Part shown: positions 40,595-50,997 of the stretch, one piece after another
Layout: every line of letters starts with the position of its first letter
How positions within the stretch are numbered: position 1 is the stretch's first letter
Assembly: GCA_025362495.1 (NCBI GenBank)
Contig: JANYGI010000052.1
Coordinates: 1 to 64,000 of the forward strand
Source of the DNA: Byssovorax sp.
GTDB lineage: Bacteria; Myxococcota_A; Polyangia; Polyangiales; Polyangiaceae
Direction: 5' to 3'
Length of the DNA: 64,000 nucleotides
Translations under genes and position numbers: made by a program
Notes under the pieces: model-generated
Told to the model about the DNA's origin: nothing
What the model saw: only the letters and a program-made list of their open reading frames with translations
The model's database searches: none

Positions 40595-42724
40595 TCAGAA
40601 GACGCCGACGAGCTGCAGGCGCGGGCCGTGGAAGATGTCAGTCCCGCCGAAGTCGATCTTCTTGCCCACGGTGATCGTCGAGCTGCCGTCCTGCCCTTTT
40701 GTCTCGCGCAGCTCGGACACGATGGTCTGCGTCACCGCCTCGGCGTGATACTGGGCCTCGAGGAGCACGCGAAAGCGGCTCTTCCTGGGGGTGAGGCGGA
40801 CGTGGGCGCCGAGGCCCGCGTCGACGTCGAACACCAGCGCCGTCGGGCTCTGCGTGGCGCGGTTGGTGGCGGCGTCGGGCGCCTTCGGATCGGTGAGGAA
40901 GTAATACGAGGTCGGCCCGGCTCCGCCGTAGATGCCGAGATCGCCGAAGAGTGACACTCTTCGCCCTTCGCCCTGACCGAACCGGAAGGTGCCTCCGCCC
41001 ATGAAGTACTTCGTGCTCAAGGTCTGGGCCGGGCTCTGGCGATCGAAGGCGAAATTCTGGCCGTCCGAGCCCGCAGGGGCCGTGTCACGGAGCTCGTAGA
41101 GGACGCGCGGGAGCTTGTAATTCATGTACCGGAAGCCGAGGAGGATCTCTTCGATCCAGTACTTTCCGGCCGTCTCCGGCATCAGGAAGGCGACGTCGTA
41201 GCCGATGTCGAGCTGGGTGAACGAGAGCTGGAGAGGCGCCCTGCCGAGCACGCCGGTGTCTTGCCCCGAGGGGGAGACGCCGATCTCGCGGACCTCGCCC
41301 GCCGTGAAGGTGGCCTGTTTGAGGCGGGTGCGCACGCCGAGCAGCCCCACGCCCATGTCGAAGACGTCGCTGACGAAGCCCTTCAACCCGAGCTGGTTGG
41401 CGAGGGATCCCGAGCTCGAGATTGTCCCGTTGGTGGAGAACAGTCGATCGGTGTTGAAGCCGCCGTTGAGCGAGGCGGCGTTCTGCATGTGGAGCCAGTC
41501 GAAGGCCACGATGATCCGGCCGCCGACGGTGGCCACCGGCTTGACGCTGTACTCGAGCCGGCGCGATCGCCCGGTGTAATTGCCAGTCGCGCCGTTCGTG
41601 CCGAGCTGGTGGAAGAACATCACCTCGCCGTCGAGCTTGGCGTGGGCGGTGATCGCGTCGAGCTGCACGCCGACGACCTGATCGACGATGCTCTCGCGCA
41701 GGGTGAACCCGGCCGTCTTCTCGCGATCGACGCCGAGCTTCTGCGCGAGGGTGTCGGTGAGCTTCTCGAGGACGGGCAGCTCTTCCTTGCCGCGGCGCTC
41801 GATCGCCTCGGTGCGCGCCGGCAGATCGGCGAGGCCGAGCGTCGCCTCGAGGCTGGTGCCCGGGGGCCGGGCGGGCGCGAGATCGCGGCCGGCGATCTGC
41901 ACGACGTGCGATGACTGCACCACGATCGTCGGCAGCAGCGCCAGCGCTTCCATCTCGACGCGGAGCGCGACGGACACGGTGTCGAGGGCGTCCCTCGCGA
42001 TGAGCGCCTGGTCGGGGTTCTTCAGATCGGCGCTTGCCAGCGCGTCGATCGACGCCAGCAGCGCGGATTTCGCGGTCGCCTCGGCGCGCGCGTTGATGGC
42101 GACGGCCCTGGTCGCGGCCACGAGCGCGGGCGGATCCGCGGCCGCAGGCGCGGTGGCGATGCCGCGGGCGGCGAGCGCGTCGCGGAGGTGCTGCTCGGCC
42201 GTGGCCGCGGAGATCAGCGCGAGAGCGGCCCTGTCGAAGGCTTCCCATTGTGGCTTGATCGAGCTGGCGCCCGGCGAGAGCTCGGCGACCGCGTCGAGGA
42301 GGCTCGGGTAGCGCGCGGCCGCGAGGCGCGGCGCCATGGCCTGCTTCGCGACTCGCGAGAGGTGCAGGCGATAGAGCTTGACGATCGGGACCTCGAAGTC
42401 GCCGCCGAGGTACGGCGGGGCGGCCTCGACCCCGGATCGCAGCGTGTCGGCCTCGGGCCCGTCGAGCTCGAGCGCCTTCACCCAGGCATCGCCGGGAGAG
42501 TACGGCGTGGTCGTGAGGATTTTCTCGAGGTCGGCGCGCACCGCGATGAGGTCCTCGGTCCGATCGAGGACGATGGTCGGGCTCTCTTCTTCGTTCGAGA
42601 ACGCGCGCGCAGCGCGGACGTTGAACGTGGCCGGGAAGCACCCGACGAGCGTGGTCGTGGCGAGACCGACCAGGAGAGCATGCGTCGCGAAGCAAGGAAA
42701 GCGCGACAAAAAGCCGAGGCGCAT
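40595..42724 (-). CDS. Large outer-membrane lipoprotein-like protein with helical N-terminus and barrel-like C-terminus
   Basis: I start at MRLGFLSRFPCF (709 residues), where a signal peptide with lipobox-like T-L-V-G-C begins; the frame is open to 42844. Residues 40-330 are Ala-rich helix with heptad-like stretches (AINARAEATAKSALLASIDALASADL). Residues 370-709 are alternating beta sequence with Gly and aromatic residues (LEYSVKPVATVGGRIIVAFDWLHM, YWIEEILLGFRYMNYKLP, FRVLLEAQYHAEAV) ending RLQLVGVF, an outer-membrane barrel-type C-terminus. This suggests a barrel with a periplasmic helical domain. I do not recognise the family. Confidence 0.6.
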   Translation of the reverse strand: MRLGFLSRFPCFATHALLVGLATTTLVGCFPATFNVRAARAFSNEEESPTIVLDRTEDLIAVRADLEKILTTTPYSPGDAWVKALELDGPEADTLRSGVEAAPPYLGGDFEVPIVKLYRLHLSRVAKQAMAPRLAAARYPSLLDAVAELSPGASSIKPQWEAFDRAALALISAATAEQHLRDALAARGIATAPAAADPPALVAATRAVAINARAEATAKSALLASIDALASADLKNPDQALIARDALDTVSVALRVEMEALALLPTIVVQSSHVVQIAGRDLAPARPPGTSLEATLGLADLPARTEAIERRGKEELPVLEKLTDTLAQKLGVDREKTAGFTLRESIVDQVVGVQLDAITAHAKLDGEVMFFHQLGTNGATGNYTGRSRRLEYSVKPVATVGGRIIVAFDWLHMQNAASLNGGFNTDRLFSTNGTISSSGSLANQLGLKGFVSDVFDMGVGLLGVRTRLKQATFTAGEVREIGVSPSGQDTGVLGRAPLQLSFTQLDIGYDVAFLMPETAGKYWIEEILLGFRYMNYKLPRVLYELRDTAPAGSDGQNFAFDRQSPAQTLSTKYFMGGGTFRFGQGEGRRVSLFGDLGIYGGAGPTSYYFLTDPKAPDAATNRATQSPTALVFDVDAGLGAHVRLTPRKSRFRVLLEAQYHAEAVTQTIVSELRETKGQDGSSTITVGKKIDFGGTDIFHGPRLQLVGVF

Positions 42725-42934
42725 CGGGAATGAAATAGCATGGACGGCGCGCTGCTTCGCCGGCGCCCGAACGACCTCGGGAAAATCCGCGGAGCCCTCG
42801 GGACCCTTGCAGAACCTTGCCCCCGGATTATTCGTACTCGTCATCTCGACCGCGGTACGCCGCGCACCACCCGGGAATCATTCGCCGGTATCACCGGTTC
42901 CGCCGACCAAGAACAGCTCTTTGGAGAGTCGCGC

Positions 42935-44476
42935 ATGAACACTGAACCCCGCGTCGCTTCCGCCTTTTCTCGTCGCACACCCCTGCTCGCGCTGCTGCTC
43001 GCTCTCGGTGTCGGGGCCGTCGCGTGTGGCAAGCAGCTCACTCCGGCGGCCCAGCCGGACCCGGCGATTCAGCACGTGTCCGCCGTCGCGACCGAGGCGC
43101 CCGCCAGCGCGCCGCCGCCGATCCACACCTCCGAGCTCCCGTCCGCGCCCGTCCCCGCGACGTTCGACGTCGCCGCGCTCGCCGACAAGGTGAAGCCCAT
43201 GGTGGTCAACATCACGACCACGCAGAAGGTCGACGTCCCCGGCGGGATGATGGGCAATGGCCCCGACGGGATGGATCCTTTCGAGTTCTTCTTCGGCCAG
43301 CGTGGGGGCGCGCACCCTCAGGGGCAGTCCGGGCCGCGTGAACGATCGATGAAGCGGCAGGCCCTCGGGACGGGCTTCATCATCGACTCTCAAGGCTACG
43401 TCGTCACCAACGAGCACGTGATCCACGACGCCGACGACGTGCGCGTCCACCTCAACGATGAGCGCGAGTTCGACGCCGACATCGTCGGGCGCGATCCCAA
43501 GCTCGACATCGCGCTGCTGCGGCTGCGCGGCGCCAAGGATCTCCCCGCGGCGCCGCTCGGATCGAGCGAGCAGCTCCGCGTCGGCGAGCACGTGCTCGCG
43601 GTCGGCAACCCGTTCGGCCTCGGCCACACCGTCACGCTGGGGATCGTCAGCGCCAAGGCGCGATCGATCGGCGCGGGCCCCTACGACGACTTCATCCAGA
43701 CCGACGCGTCGATCAACCCTGGAAACAGCGGCGGTCCGCTCTTCAACTGGCGCGGCGAGGTCGTCGGCATCAACGCGGCGATCCGCGCGGGCGCGAACGG
43801 GATCGGCTTCGCGATCCCGATCGACGCGGCGAAGGACATCCTCCCGCAGCTGCGCGAGAAGGGGCACGTCGAGCGCGGTCGCCTCGGCCTCGCGTTCCAG
43901 CCGATGACGAGCGATCTCGCGACGGGCCTCGGCGTCGACGGCAACCACGGCGCGATCGTGTCGGAGGTGGAGCCGGGAGGCTCCGCGGCGCGCGCGGGCA
44001 TCAAGTCGGGCGACGTGGTGCTGGCCGTCAACGGGACATCGATCGCGCACGCGGAAGAGCTGCCGCGTCGGGTGGCGGTCCACGCGCCGGGGACGTCGAT
44101 CAAGCTCACCATCCTCCGCGACAAGCAGCAGCGCGAGGTCTCGGCGACGCTCGACGCGATGCCCGACGACGAGGTCAGCGCTCCTCGCCCCGCGCGTCCC
44201 ACCGTGCCTTCGTCGGCTCAACCGACGGGCACGCTGGGGATCCAGATCAGCGACGCGCCCGGCGGCGGCGTCCGCGTGGACGACGTGCGTGATCCTAACG
44301 TCGTCCGTGATCTCACGCCCGGGGACGTGATCGTCGAGCTCGACCGCGCGCCTGTGAAGGACGTCGTCGGGCTGCGCGCGCAGATGAACAAGCTGAAGCC
44401 CGCCTCGACGGCGATCTTCAAAGTTCGCCGCGGCAAGCAGGCGCTCTACGCGGCCGTGCCCGTGCCCGCGAAGTGA
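42935..44476 (+). CDS. HtrA/DegP-like serine protease, lipoprotein
   Basis: The ATG at 42935 follows a GGAGAG site; the product is 513 residues. The signal peptide ends VGAVAC, so it is probably lipid-anchored. The trypsin-like domain has the triad His161 (VVTNEHVIHD), Asp191 (PKLDIALLRL) and Ser265 (NPGNSGGPLFN). Two PDZ domains follow, the first with GLGVDGNHGAIVSEVEPGGSAARAG, the second starting LGIQISDAPGGGVRV. It would degrade or refold damaged envelope proteins in the periplasm. The segment FEFFFGQRGG between the N-terminal region and the protease domain is typical of the LA loop of DegP relatives. Confidence 0.93.
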   Translation: MNTEPRVASAFSRRTPLLALLLALGVGAVACGKQLTPAAQPDPAIQHVSAVATEAPASAPPPIHTSELPSAPVPATFDVAALADKVKPMVVNITTTQKVDVPGGMMGNGPDGMDPFEFFFGQRGGAHPQGQSGPRERSMKRQALGTGFIIDSQGYVVTNEHVIHDADDVRVHLNDEREFDADIVGRDPKLDIALLRLRGAKDLPAAPLGSSEQLRVGEHVLAVGNPFGLGHTVTLGIVSAKARSIGAGPYDDFIQTDASINPGNSGGPLFNWRGEVVGINAAIRAGANGIGFAIPIDAAKDILPQLREKGHVERGRLGLAFQPMTSDLATGLGVDGNHGAIVSEVEPGGSAARAGIKSGDVVLAVNGTSIAHAEELPRRVAVHAPGTSIKLTILRDKQQREVSATLDAMPDDEVSAPRPARPTVPSSAQPTGTLGIQISDAPGGGVRVDDVRDPNVVRDLTPGDVIVELDRAPVKDVVGLRAQMNKLKPASTAIFKVRRGKQALYAAVPVPAK

Positions 44477-44480
44477 CCGT

Positions 44481-45554
44481 TCACGGAGACACGAGGCGGT
44501 CGTAAATCGCCTCGTATTTCCGGGTCATTTCGCTGAACGAAAACTCCTTCGCGACGCGCTGACGGCCCGCCTCCCCGAGCTTGCGGCGCAGCTCGGGGTC
44601 CCCGGCGAAGCGCGCCAGCGCGGCCGCGAGGGCGTCGGGATCCTCGACCGGAACGAGCAGGCCATGCTCGCCGTCGGTGACGACCTCGGGGTTGCCGCCG
44701 ATGCGCGTCGTCACGATCGGGAGCCCGTGCGACATCGCCTCGAGGACCGCGAGCGGGAGGCCTTCCATGCGCGACGGGAGGACGAAAAAGTCCGCTGCGG
44801 CAAGCAGATCGGGCACGTCGGACCGGAAGCCGAGGAAGCGCACCTGGTCGGGGCCGAGGCCGAGCGATCTCGCCTGCGCCTCGATCGCCGGGCGCTCAGG
44901 TCCGTCGCCGGCCGTGACGAGCGTGAGGGCGACGCCGAGCTCTTTCGTCTTGCCGAGCGCGCGCATCAGGATGTCGTGCCCCTTCACCGGGAGGAAGTTG
45001 GCGACGTGGAGCGCGACCGGGCCTTCTCCCAGGCCGAGATCCGCGCGCACTTCGGCCCGGGTGCGCTTCGGCGCGGGCGGGTCGACGCCGTTGTAGATCA
45101 CGGCGACGTCGACGACGGCGCTCGCGGGCGACTGGCGCGCCGTGTCCCTCGAGACGGCGATGACGGCGTCGGTGAGCAGCCACTCGATCGTCGCCGGAAC
45201 GCGCACGATCCCGCGGTGATCGGTGAACACGAGGCGCGCGCCGCTCACCATCTTGCCGAGCACGCCGTACTGGAGCGAGGTCGGGTTGTGCGAGTGCATC
45301 ACGTCGGGGTGGAGGCGGGCGAGGGCCGCGGCGCCGCGCACGACGCGGCCCGCGGTGCTGGCGCCACCGAGTACGATCGTCGGGATTCCAAGGCGATCCG
45401 CGTGCGCTTCGAGCGGGCCGCCCCGGAGGGCGAGGATCCGCGCATCGTGCCCGAGCGCGCGCTGCGCGCCGGCGAGGCGGAGGACGAAGTGCTCCATCCC
45501 GCCGCCCATGAGGCTGCTCGTGGTGTGGATGATCCGCAGCGGTCGGCTCGGCAT
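44481..45554 (-). CDS. Family 4 glycosyltransferase (GT-B)
   Basis: This encodes 357 residues from MPSRPLRIIHTTSSLMGGGMEHFVLRLA, the standard N-terminal Gly-rich loop. The donor domain has VALHVANFLPVKGHDILMRAL, VRFLGFRSDVPDLLAAADFFVLPSRMEGLPLAVLEAMSHG (E-x7-E), and IVTTRIGGNPEVV. It is probably cytoplasmic and uses a nucleotide-sugar to extend an envelope glycan or lipid-linked sugar. A longer upstream open frame is not coding in character. It lies between htrA (convergent, four bases away) and the metallopeptidase pseudogene (same strand). Confidence 0.88.
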   Translation of the reverse strand: MPSRPLRIIHTTSSLMGGGMEHFVLRLAGAQRALGHDARILALRGGPLEAHADRLGIPTIVLGGASTAGRVVRGAAALARLHPDVMHSHNPTSLQYGVLGKMVSGARLVFTDHRGIVRVPATIEWLLTDAVIAVSRDTARQSPASAVVDVAVIYNGVDPPAPKRTRAEVRADLGLGEGPVALHVANFLPVKGHDILMRALGKTKELGVALTLVTAGDGPERPAIEAQARSLGLGPDQVRFLGFRSDVPDLLAAADFFVLPSRMEGLPLAVLEAMSHGLPIVTTRIGGNPEVVTDGEHGLLVPVEDPDALAAALARFAGDPELRRKLGEAGRQRVAKEFSFSEMTRKYEAIYDRLVSP

Positions 45555-45604
45555 GACCGCGACGCTAATCGAACGATGGATCGCCGTAAACGTGGCCGAG
45601 CGCG

Positions 45605-46886
45605 TCAAGGCCGCACGCAGACCGAGCCCTCGATGCCAGCGGCCCAGTAGGTGGCGTGGTCGCCGCCGAGCGCGTCCGCGCAGACGAAGCCGCTGGGGCA
45701 CGCCGAGCCGGGGCTGCAAGGCCGGGTGCACGTACTGGCGAGCGGGATCGCTCTCACCTGGCTGCGCGGCTCGAGGATGCGGTCGAATCGGGATCGCTCG
45801 ATCGCGTGCAAACATTGACCGGAGCGACAGTCCAGATCGCGCTCGCACGGGCCGCCGAAGGGCGCGCGTGCGAGCTCGCCCCTCAGCCAGGCACCGGCTG
45901 GAATGACGACGACGGCGAGCATCAGCAGGATGAGGATCCGGGCCCCCTCGGAGAGGTTGTAAACGAAGCGCCCGGCGCGATCGAGCGCCCGTTCGTCGGG
46001 GAGTGGGGCAGTCGTCATCGGGGCGGGCTCGTCGCGCGCATCGACGGCGAACGGGCGTCCATCGAAGGCGCGCGAGGCGGCGCACGCCGGGCAGCGTGCT
46101 TTGCCGACAGCGCCGGTCGGGACGCGTAGCCGCTTCTCGCAGGCCGGTGCCGAGCACGGGACGATAACGTGAGAGCCGAGTCGACGATAGGCCAGCTTCG
46201 ACCGGCGGGCGCGCACGCTGGTGGCGAGGTGCCACGAGACCGCGCTCCGCGACGGGGCCTTGTCGAGCGGCGCCAGCGCATTCCGGCGCTCGACGCGCAG
46301 CGACGAGGCGACGTGGGCATACGCGTAGCGCAGGAGACCGGCGCGCAGATACCCGAAGGAGCGGTGTACCGTGACTGTCTGTTGCCCCTTCGTGAAGGTG
46401 CGATCCTCGATGGCGTTGAGCGTGAGCGCGCCGAGGCCGGCGAGCATCAGCGCCAGATCGACGTGGACCTCGTCGACCGGCGTGCCGAAGTGCGGGATCC
46501 GGCGCTCTTCGAGGAGGATGTGACAGCACTCGTGAGCGAGGATGGCGCCGAGGACCGGGCCGTCGTCGCGGTGCTCGGCAGAGATCTCGATGAACCAGTG
46601 GCCGCCTTCACGCTCGATGCGGGCGGGGTTCGGGAGATCGGTGCGGAAGGCGACCACCACGGTATCGCAACGCGAGGCCGAGGTGCTCGACCACCCGTCG
46701 AGCCGCCTGTTGCAGCGAGATGACCGAGTCGGTGCAGAGCGCGTAAAAGGCCGCGTCGGCGGGGAAAAGGAACGCGTCGCGCACCGGACATGGCAAGAGC
46801 AGCGTGGGAGCCAGCGCCTCGAGGCGGCGCGCGACCCAGGCCGGAGCCGCTTCGACGATGCCATGAACGGGTCCAGCGTGCGACAC
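45605..46886 (-). pseudogene. HExxH metallopeptidase with zinc ribbon and Cys-rich tail, frameshifted
   Basis: Two adjoining frames make one protein. The first, from a GTG at 46886, has AWVARRLEALAPTLLLPCPVRDAFLF and ISLQQAARRVVEHLGLA. Near 46665 the coding sense passes to another frame that continues CDTVVVAFRTDLPNPARI, then GAILAHECCHILLEERRI with the zinc-protease motif H-E-C-C-H. After it come a zinc ribbon (CSAPACEKRLRV, ARCPACAAS), one membrane segment (ILILLMLAVVVIPAGAWL) and a tail with cysteines such as CERDLDCRSGQC. The single-base shift may be a mutation or a sequencing error. An ATG at 46864 in the second frame could still make a protein with the active site. Confidence 0.6.
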
Positions 46887-46994
46887 GGGCGAGAGGAGGC
46901 CCCCACCTCGACGAGCCCGTCAAGGCACCCGACGCCGGCGGCCCGGCGACGGACTGCGCTTGGCGCGAAGGCTCGGATCGTGTAACGCTCGGGG

Positions 46995-47627
46995 ATGGTC
47001 GCCGCCGCGCCGCTCGAATTTCTGACCCCGCACCTGGCGCTCGCCGAGGACGCGGATCAGGACGAGCAGCGGTTCGTGCTCCACAACGTCGCGTGGGCCG
47101 ACTACGTAGCTCTCAACGACGTCGTGGGCGACCGGCCGGGCGTACGCATCTGTTACAGCGAAGGCACGCTCGAGCTCATGAGCCCTGGTTACGCGTACGA
47201 GGACCTCAAGAAGCGTATTTCCAGGTTGCTCGAGCTCTACGCCGTCGTGCGCGACGTGCGGCTGCACGCGCTCGGCTCGATGACCTACCGGAGCAAGCCC
47301 AAGCGCCGCGGAGCCGAGCCGGACGAGTGCTACTATCTCGGCAAGGTGACGAAGGGGGCTCCCCACCTCGCGATCGAGGTCGCCGCGTCGCGGAGTGCCA
47401 TCAACAAGCTCGGCCTCTATGCCGCGCTCGGCGTGCGCGAGCTCTGGATCTGGGAGGATGAAGGGCTCTCGGTTCACGCGCTCGGCAAGGTGGGGTATCG
47501 CCAGGTGAAGCGCAGCAAGCTCTTGCCGGATCTCGATCTGGAAGAGCTGGTGTCGTTCGTGCGGATACCCGATCAGGCCGAGGCGGCGCGCGGCTACCTG
47601 AAGCGGCTGGGGGAAGGCGCGCGGTAA
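46995..47627 (+). CDS. Uma2 family protein (PD-(D/E)XK-like, DUF820)
   Basis: This encodes 210 residues, normal for the family. It has the Uma2 order: GVRICYSEGTLELMSPGYAYEDLKKRI, then DECYYLGKVTK, APHLAIEVAASRSAINKLGLYAALGVRELWIW. The Asp/Glu and Lys residues here make a restriction-endonuclease-like fold. Uma2 proteins are multicopy in cyanobacteria and Myxococcota and are presumed DNases; no role is proved. It stands alone between the metallopeptidase pseudogene (divergent) and the nitroreductase gene (convergent). It is one of four nuclease-like genes of this superfamily in the window. Confidence 0.88.
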   Translation: MVAAAPLEFLTPHLALAEDADQDEQRFVLHNVAWADYVALNDVVGDRPGVRICYSEGTLELMSPGYAYEDLKKRISRLLELYAVVRDVRLHALGSMTYRSKPKRRGAEPDECYYLGKVTKGAPHLAIEVAASRSAINKLGLYAALGVRELWIWEDEGLSVHALGKVGYRQVKRSKLLPDLDLEELVSFVRIPDQAEAARGYLKRLGEGAR

Positions 47628-47667
47628 CCAGCGTCCCCGCGCGCGCGCCGCTCGGGCGATCAGGCCG

Positions 47668-48258
47668 TCACTCGATCTTGCACGCCTCGTCGAACGAAAG
47701 CCGCGGGTTGCGCGGGAAGAGCTTTGCTGGATCACCGTGGCCCAGGTTGAGCAGGAAGTTCGACTTCCACTTGCCGTCCGGGAAGAACTCCGCGTCGACC
47801 TTGGCGTTGTCGAAGCCGCCCATCGGCCCGACGTCGAGGCCGAGCGCGCGCGCCGCGAGCATCAGATAGGCGCCCTGGAGAGTGCCATTCTGGAAGGCGA
47901 CGTGGGCCTTCTTCTCGTCCGGCGCCTTCGAGAACCAGCTCTTCGCGTCGATGTGCGGCATCAGCCGGGGGAGCTGCTCGTAGAACTCCAGATCGTGCGC
48001 CACGATGGCCGTGACGGGGGCCGTCATCGTCTTCTCGACGTTGCCCGGGGACAGCGCCGGGCGCAGCCGCTCCTTTGCTCCGGGGCTCTTCAGGAAGATC
48101 ACGCGCATCGGGTGGCTGTTCGCCGAGGTGGGCGCCATGCGGGCGATCTCGTAGATCCGGCGGAGCAGAGCGTCGTCGACGGGCTGGTCGAGCCAGCCGT
48201 TCTGGCTGCGGGCGCCGAGGAAGAGCAGGTCGAGATCGGCGTCGGAGATGATCGGCAT
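47668..48258 (-). CDS. Nitroreductase family protein (RutE/malonic semialdehyde reductase-like)
   Basis: This encodes 196 residues from [32 protein letters not shown], which is close to RutE. Further blocks are [25 protein letters not shown] (FMN-binding Arg/Ser), and [39 protein letters not shown]. The family uses FMN and NAD(P)H to reduce malonic semialdehyde or similar compounds. No other rut genes are nearby, so the substrate is uncertain. I chose the ATG at 48258 because homology begins there; an ATG 29 codons upstream starts a non-homologous extension. Confidence 0.85.
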   Translation of the reverse strand: MPIISDADLDLLFLGARSQNGWLDQPVDDALLRRIYEIARMAPTSANSHPMRVIFLKSPGAKERLRPALSPGNVEKTMTAPVTAIVAHDLEFYEQLPRLMPHIDAKSWFSKAPDEKKAHVAFQNGTLQGAYLMLAARALGLDVGPMGGFDNAKVDAEFFPDGKWKSNFLLNLGHGDPAKLFPRNPRLSFDEACKIE

Positions 48259-48341
48259 GAAAACCTCGATGAAAAGCCGCGATCCTGGGGAACGCGACGG
48301 GGTGGTGACGAGGCTACGCGATAGTGGAAGGCCAGGCGCCG

Positions 48342-50996
48342 TCAAGGTCGCTTGTCGAGGCGCTGCAACATCCCTCGTCGCGCCGCGCGGAGGGCGCCGT
48401 CGGTGGGGTGGTCATTCCCGTCGCGCTCGACCGGGAAGAGCGCGAGCGCCGGATCGCCGGCGGGCACGGCGGCCTCGAGCGCGAGCCGGATCCGGAGATC
48501 GAGCAAGCCTTCGCGGGCGGCGAGCCACCTTGGCGTCGGCAGGACGCCGAGGCGATCATGAACCATCCAGGCCGAGGGGGAGCTCTCGCGGCCATCGAGG
48601 TTGTTGAACGCGAACCCCTGTGTGATGATGCCAATCCACTCCAGCCTGCCTTCGGCGCCCGCGCGGATGTCCTGGAAGAGGTGCAGCCCCAGGCTCGGGC
48701 GATCGAGGCCGCTGTTGTAGGTCCACACGTGCTGTCCGGCCGACTCGCGGCGGCGCACCTCGGCGGCGTCGTGGCGGTTCAGCGCGAGCGCGGTGGTCAC
48801 GGCGAGGAGCGCGTCGAAGCCCTTGCCCCTGGGCGGGTCGGTGAGGAAGCCAATCGTCTTGACTCCGGCCCTGGTGGCCGGCGCGACGAGCGACATCGCC
48901 TGTTCGAGCTCGGCGTCGGTGGCGGGCTCATCGTAGCTCTTGATGTAGTGAGGCACGCCGAGAGGCTCCATCAGCTTCGCGGCCGCCTCCGGCGAGATGC
49001 CCTGCTCGCGCAGCTCCCGCAGCGAGGGGAAGAACCCGCCGTAGGCCACGACGGCCTTCACCGGGCCGTGGCGCGCGGCCATCTCGAGGTAATGCGCCGC
49101 GGGATCCGGCGCTCCGGGCGCGCCGCGGAGGGGATGATCGACGCCGGGGCCCCCCGTGAAGCAGTTGATGCCCGAGCGGGCCTGTTCGCGGATCAGGTCT
49201 TCTTGCAGCTCCCACCAGCGGGGCTCGCCCACGGCGGAGGGGCGGAAGGGCAGAGCGCTCATGAACAGGCCGACCGGGATGGGGATCGGCGGGAGCGCCA
49301 CGTCGGCGGCGCGGATTTTCACGGGGATCGTGAGCGGCTCGGGGCCTCCGGTGAGGGTGATTGTGCTGGTGAACGTGCCCGCGCCGGACGCGGGGAGATC
49401 GTACTCGACGAGCAGTGAGCGCGAGAGCTCGGGGCCGACGGTGACCTCGGGATCGGGGCGATAGTGATTGACCTCCAGCCACACGGGGCCAGGCAGGTTG
49501 TGCCGCATGGGCAGGTAGCGGCCGTGGCTGACGACGGGCGCGGGGAGCGGCTCGCCCCCGCCGCCCTCGCGCGCGAGGGGCGTCGCGGCGACGTGGATCG
49601 TGAGATCGCGGCGCGCGTAGAGGCCGAGGTGAACGCTGACCTTCTGCCCGCGCACCCCGACGATGTCCTCGAGCGGCGCGCCCGCCGGATGAACGGGGTA
49701 GTCGCGCGGGTACATCATCACGCCCGGCGGGAGCGGCTCGACGACGACGTCGACCGTCGGCGCGGCGCGCCCGCCGCCGCGACGGCCGCGATCTTGCGGC
49801 GCGTACGAGGCGGCGATCGCCTCCGATTGCAGGTGATCTTGCGCGTCGAGGAAGGCCCGGCCTGCGGGCGTGTCGGGCGCGAGGAACAGGCCGGCGACGC
49901 GGAGCGCGACGCGGTTCGCGCGCGTCTCGGCGATCGTGAAGACGTTGGCGCCGCTCGCCGCGTCGAACGAGAACCGCGCGATCGCCGCGGCGGGACGCAC
50001 CAGCTTCTCTTCGATCTGATCGAGGCGCGTGAGCTCGGTGTCCTCGAAGAGGAAGCTCGGGCCGCCCGCCGAGAAGTCGTGCTCGTGCGCTGTCACGCCG
50101 TTCACCGCGAGGGCCGCGTGGTCGTAGGTGCTGGCCTCGCCTTCCCAGAAGCCGCCGCGCTCGAAGGCGATCCAGCCGAGGTACTTGCCGCCGGGGAGAT
50201 CGACGCGGAAGCCGCCCGCGTCGAAGGCGAGGCCGCAGCCGAGGAGCGTGGTGGGAAACGAGGTGCAGCGCGTGAGGAACGACTTCGTGCGGCCGAGCAT
50301 CCCGAAGCCGCGCTCCGGCGTGTAGAGCGTGGTCTCGAAGACCCCGGCGCTCTGGGGCATGACCGGGAGCCCCTCGGTGCCGAAGTCGAAGGCGAAGGAG
50401 AACGGGGCCGCGATGCGCGCGCGCTTCTCGACGACGAGACCATCGATGAAGAGGTCGCCCTGGCCGCGGTTGAAGAAGCCGACGCGGCTGATCTTCGCGG
50501 TGTCGATCGGGGTCTTCACGTCGCCGCGGTAGGGCCGGTTCTCCTCGCCGCGCCAGAGGCCGCCGCCGAGGTCGAGCTCGATGGCCTGATCGCCGGCGAC
50601 GACGCCGAAGGTGCGCTGGAAGCGCGCCGAAAAATCGGTGTGATCGTCCTGGATCTCGAGGCCGAGCTCCACGGTGCGATCGGTCGGGTTGTGGACGTGG
50701 AAGCGGAGGACCGAGAACGGGCTCCAGTCCGAGGTGTGGAGATCGGAGAAGCTCGCCTGGACGCCGGGGCCGATCTTGAGCGAGCGCGCGCCGTCGTCGT
50801 GCCACTCGGTCGAGATCTCGGCGGTGCCGCGGGCGTCCTTGGGCCACTTCTTGATCGACGGCGCCGACTCGAAGTCCTGCACGATCGCGGTCGAGACGCC
50901 GGGCGGCGCGCGCTTCGGGCCGCAGCCGCCGCAGCCCGTGGCCGCGATGGCGATCGCCGCGGAACAGAAGGCGATCCGCGTCACCGAGCGCGGCAC
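48342..50996 (-). CDS. Large secreted lipoprotein, glycoside hydrolase-like
   Basis: This encodes 884 residues from a GTG start one base after the upstream stop (TGACGTG). The signal peptide ends [10 protein letters not shown], a likely lipobox. Residues 35-180 resemble a carbohydrate-binding jelly-roll ([54 protein letters not shown]). The middle is beta-rich and unassigned. From about residue 590 a TIM-barrel-like region follows ([81 protein letters not shown]), recalling DUF4091-type glycoside hydrolases. Substrate is unknown. It lies downstream of the flippase-like gene and may be co-transcribed. Confidence 0.65.
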   Translation of the reverse strand: MPRSVTRIAFCSAAIAIAATGCGGCGPKRAPPGVSTAIVQDFESAPSIKKWPKDARGTAEISTEWHDDGARSLKIGPGVQASFSDLHTSDWSPFSVLRFHVHNPTDRTVELGLEIQDDHTDFSARFQRTFGVVAGDQAIELDLGGGLWRGEENRPYRGDVKTPIDTAKISRVGFFNRGQGDLFIDGLVVEKRARIAAPFSFAFDFGTEGLPVMPQSAGVFETTLYTPERGFGMLGRTKSFLTRCTSFPTTLLGCGLAFDAGGFRVDLPGGKYLGWIAFERGGFWEGEASTYDHAALAVNGVTAHEHDFSAGGPSFLFEDTELTRLDQIEEKLVRPAAAIARFSFDAASGANVFTIAETRANRVALRVAGLFLAPDTPAGRAFLDAQDHLQSEAIAASYAPQDRGRRGGGRAAPTVDVVVEPLPPGVMMYPRDYPVHPAGAPLEDIVGVRGQKVSVHLGLYARRDLTIHVAATPLAREGGGGEPLPAPVVSHGRYLPMRHNLPGPVWLEVNHYRPDPEVTVGPELSRSLLVEYDLPASGAGTFTSTITLTGGPEPLTIPVKIRAADVALPPIPIPVGLFMSALPFRPSAVGEPRWWELQEDLIREQARSGINCFTGGPGVDHPLRGAPGAPDPAAHYLEMAARHGPVKAVVAYGGFFPSLRELREQGISPEAAAKLMEPLGVPHYIKSYDEPATDAELEQAMSLVAPATRAGVKTIGFLTDPPRGKGFDALLAVTTALALNRHDAAEVRRRESAGQHVWTYNSGLDRPSLGLHLFQDIRAGAEGRLEWIGIITQGFAFNNLDGRESSPSAWMVHDRLGVLPTPRWLAAREGLLDLRIRLALEAAVPAGDPALALFPVERDGNDHPTDGALRAARRGMLQRLDKRP

Positions 50997-50997
50997 G

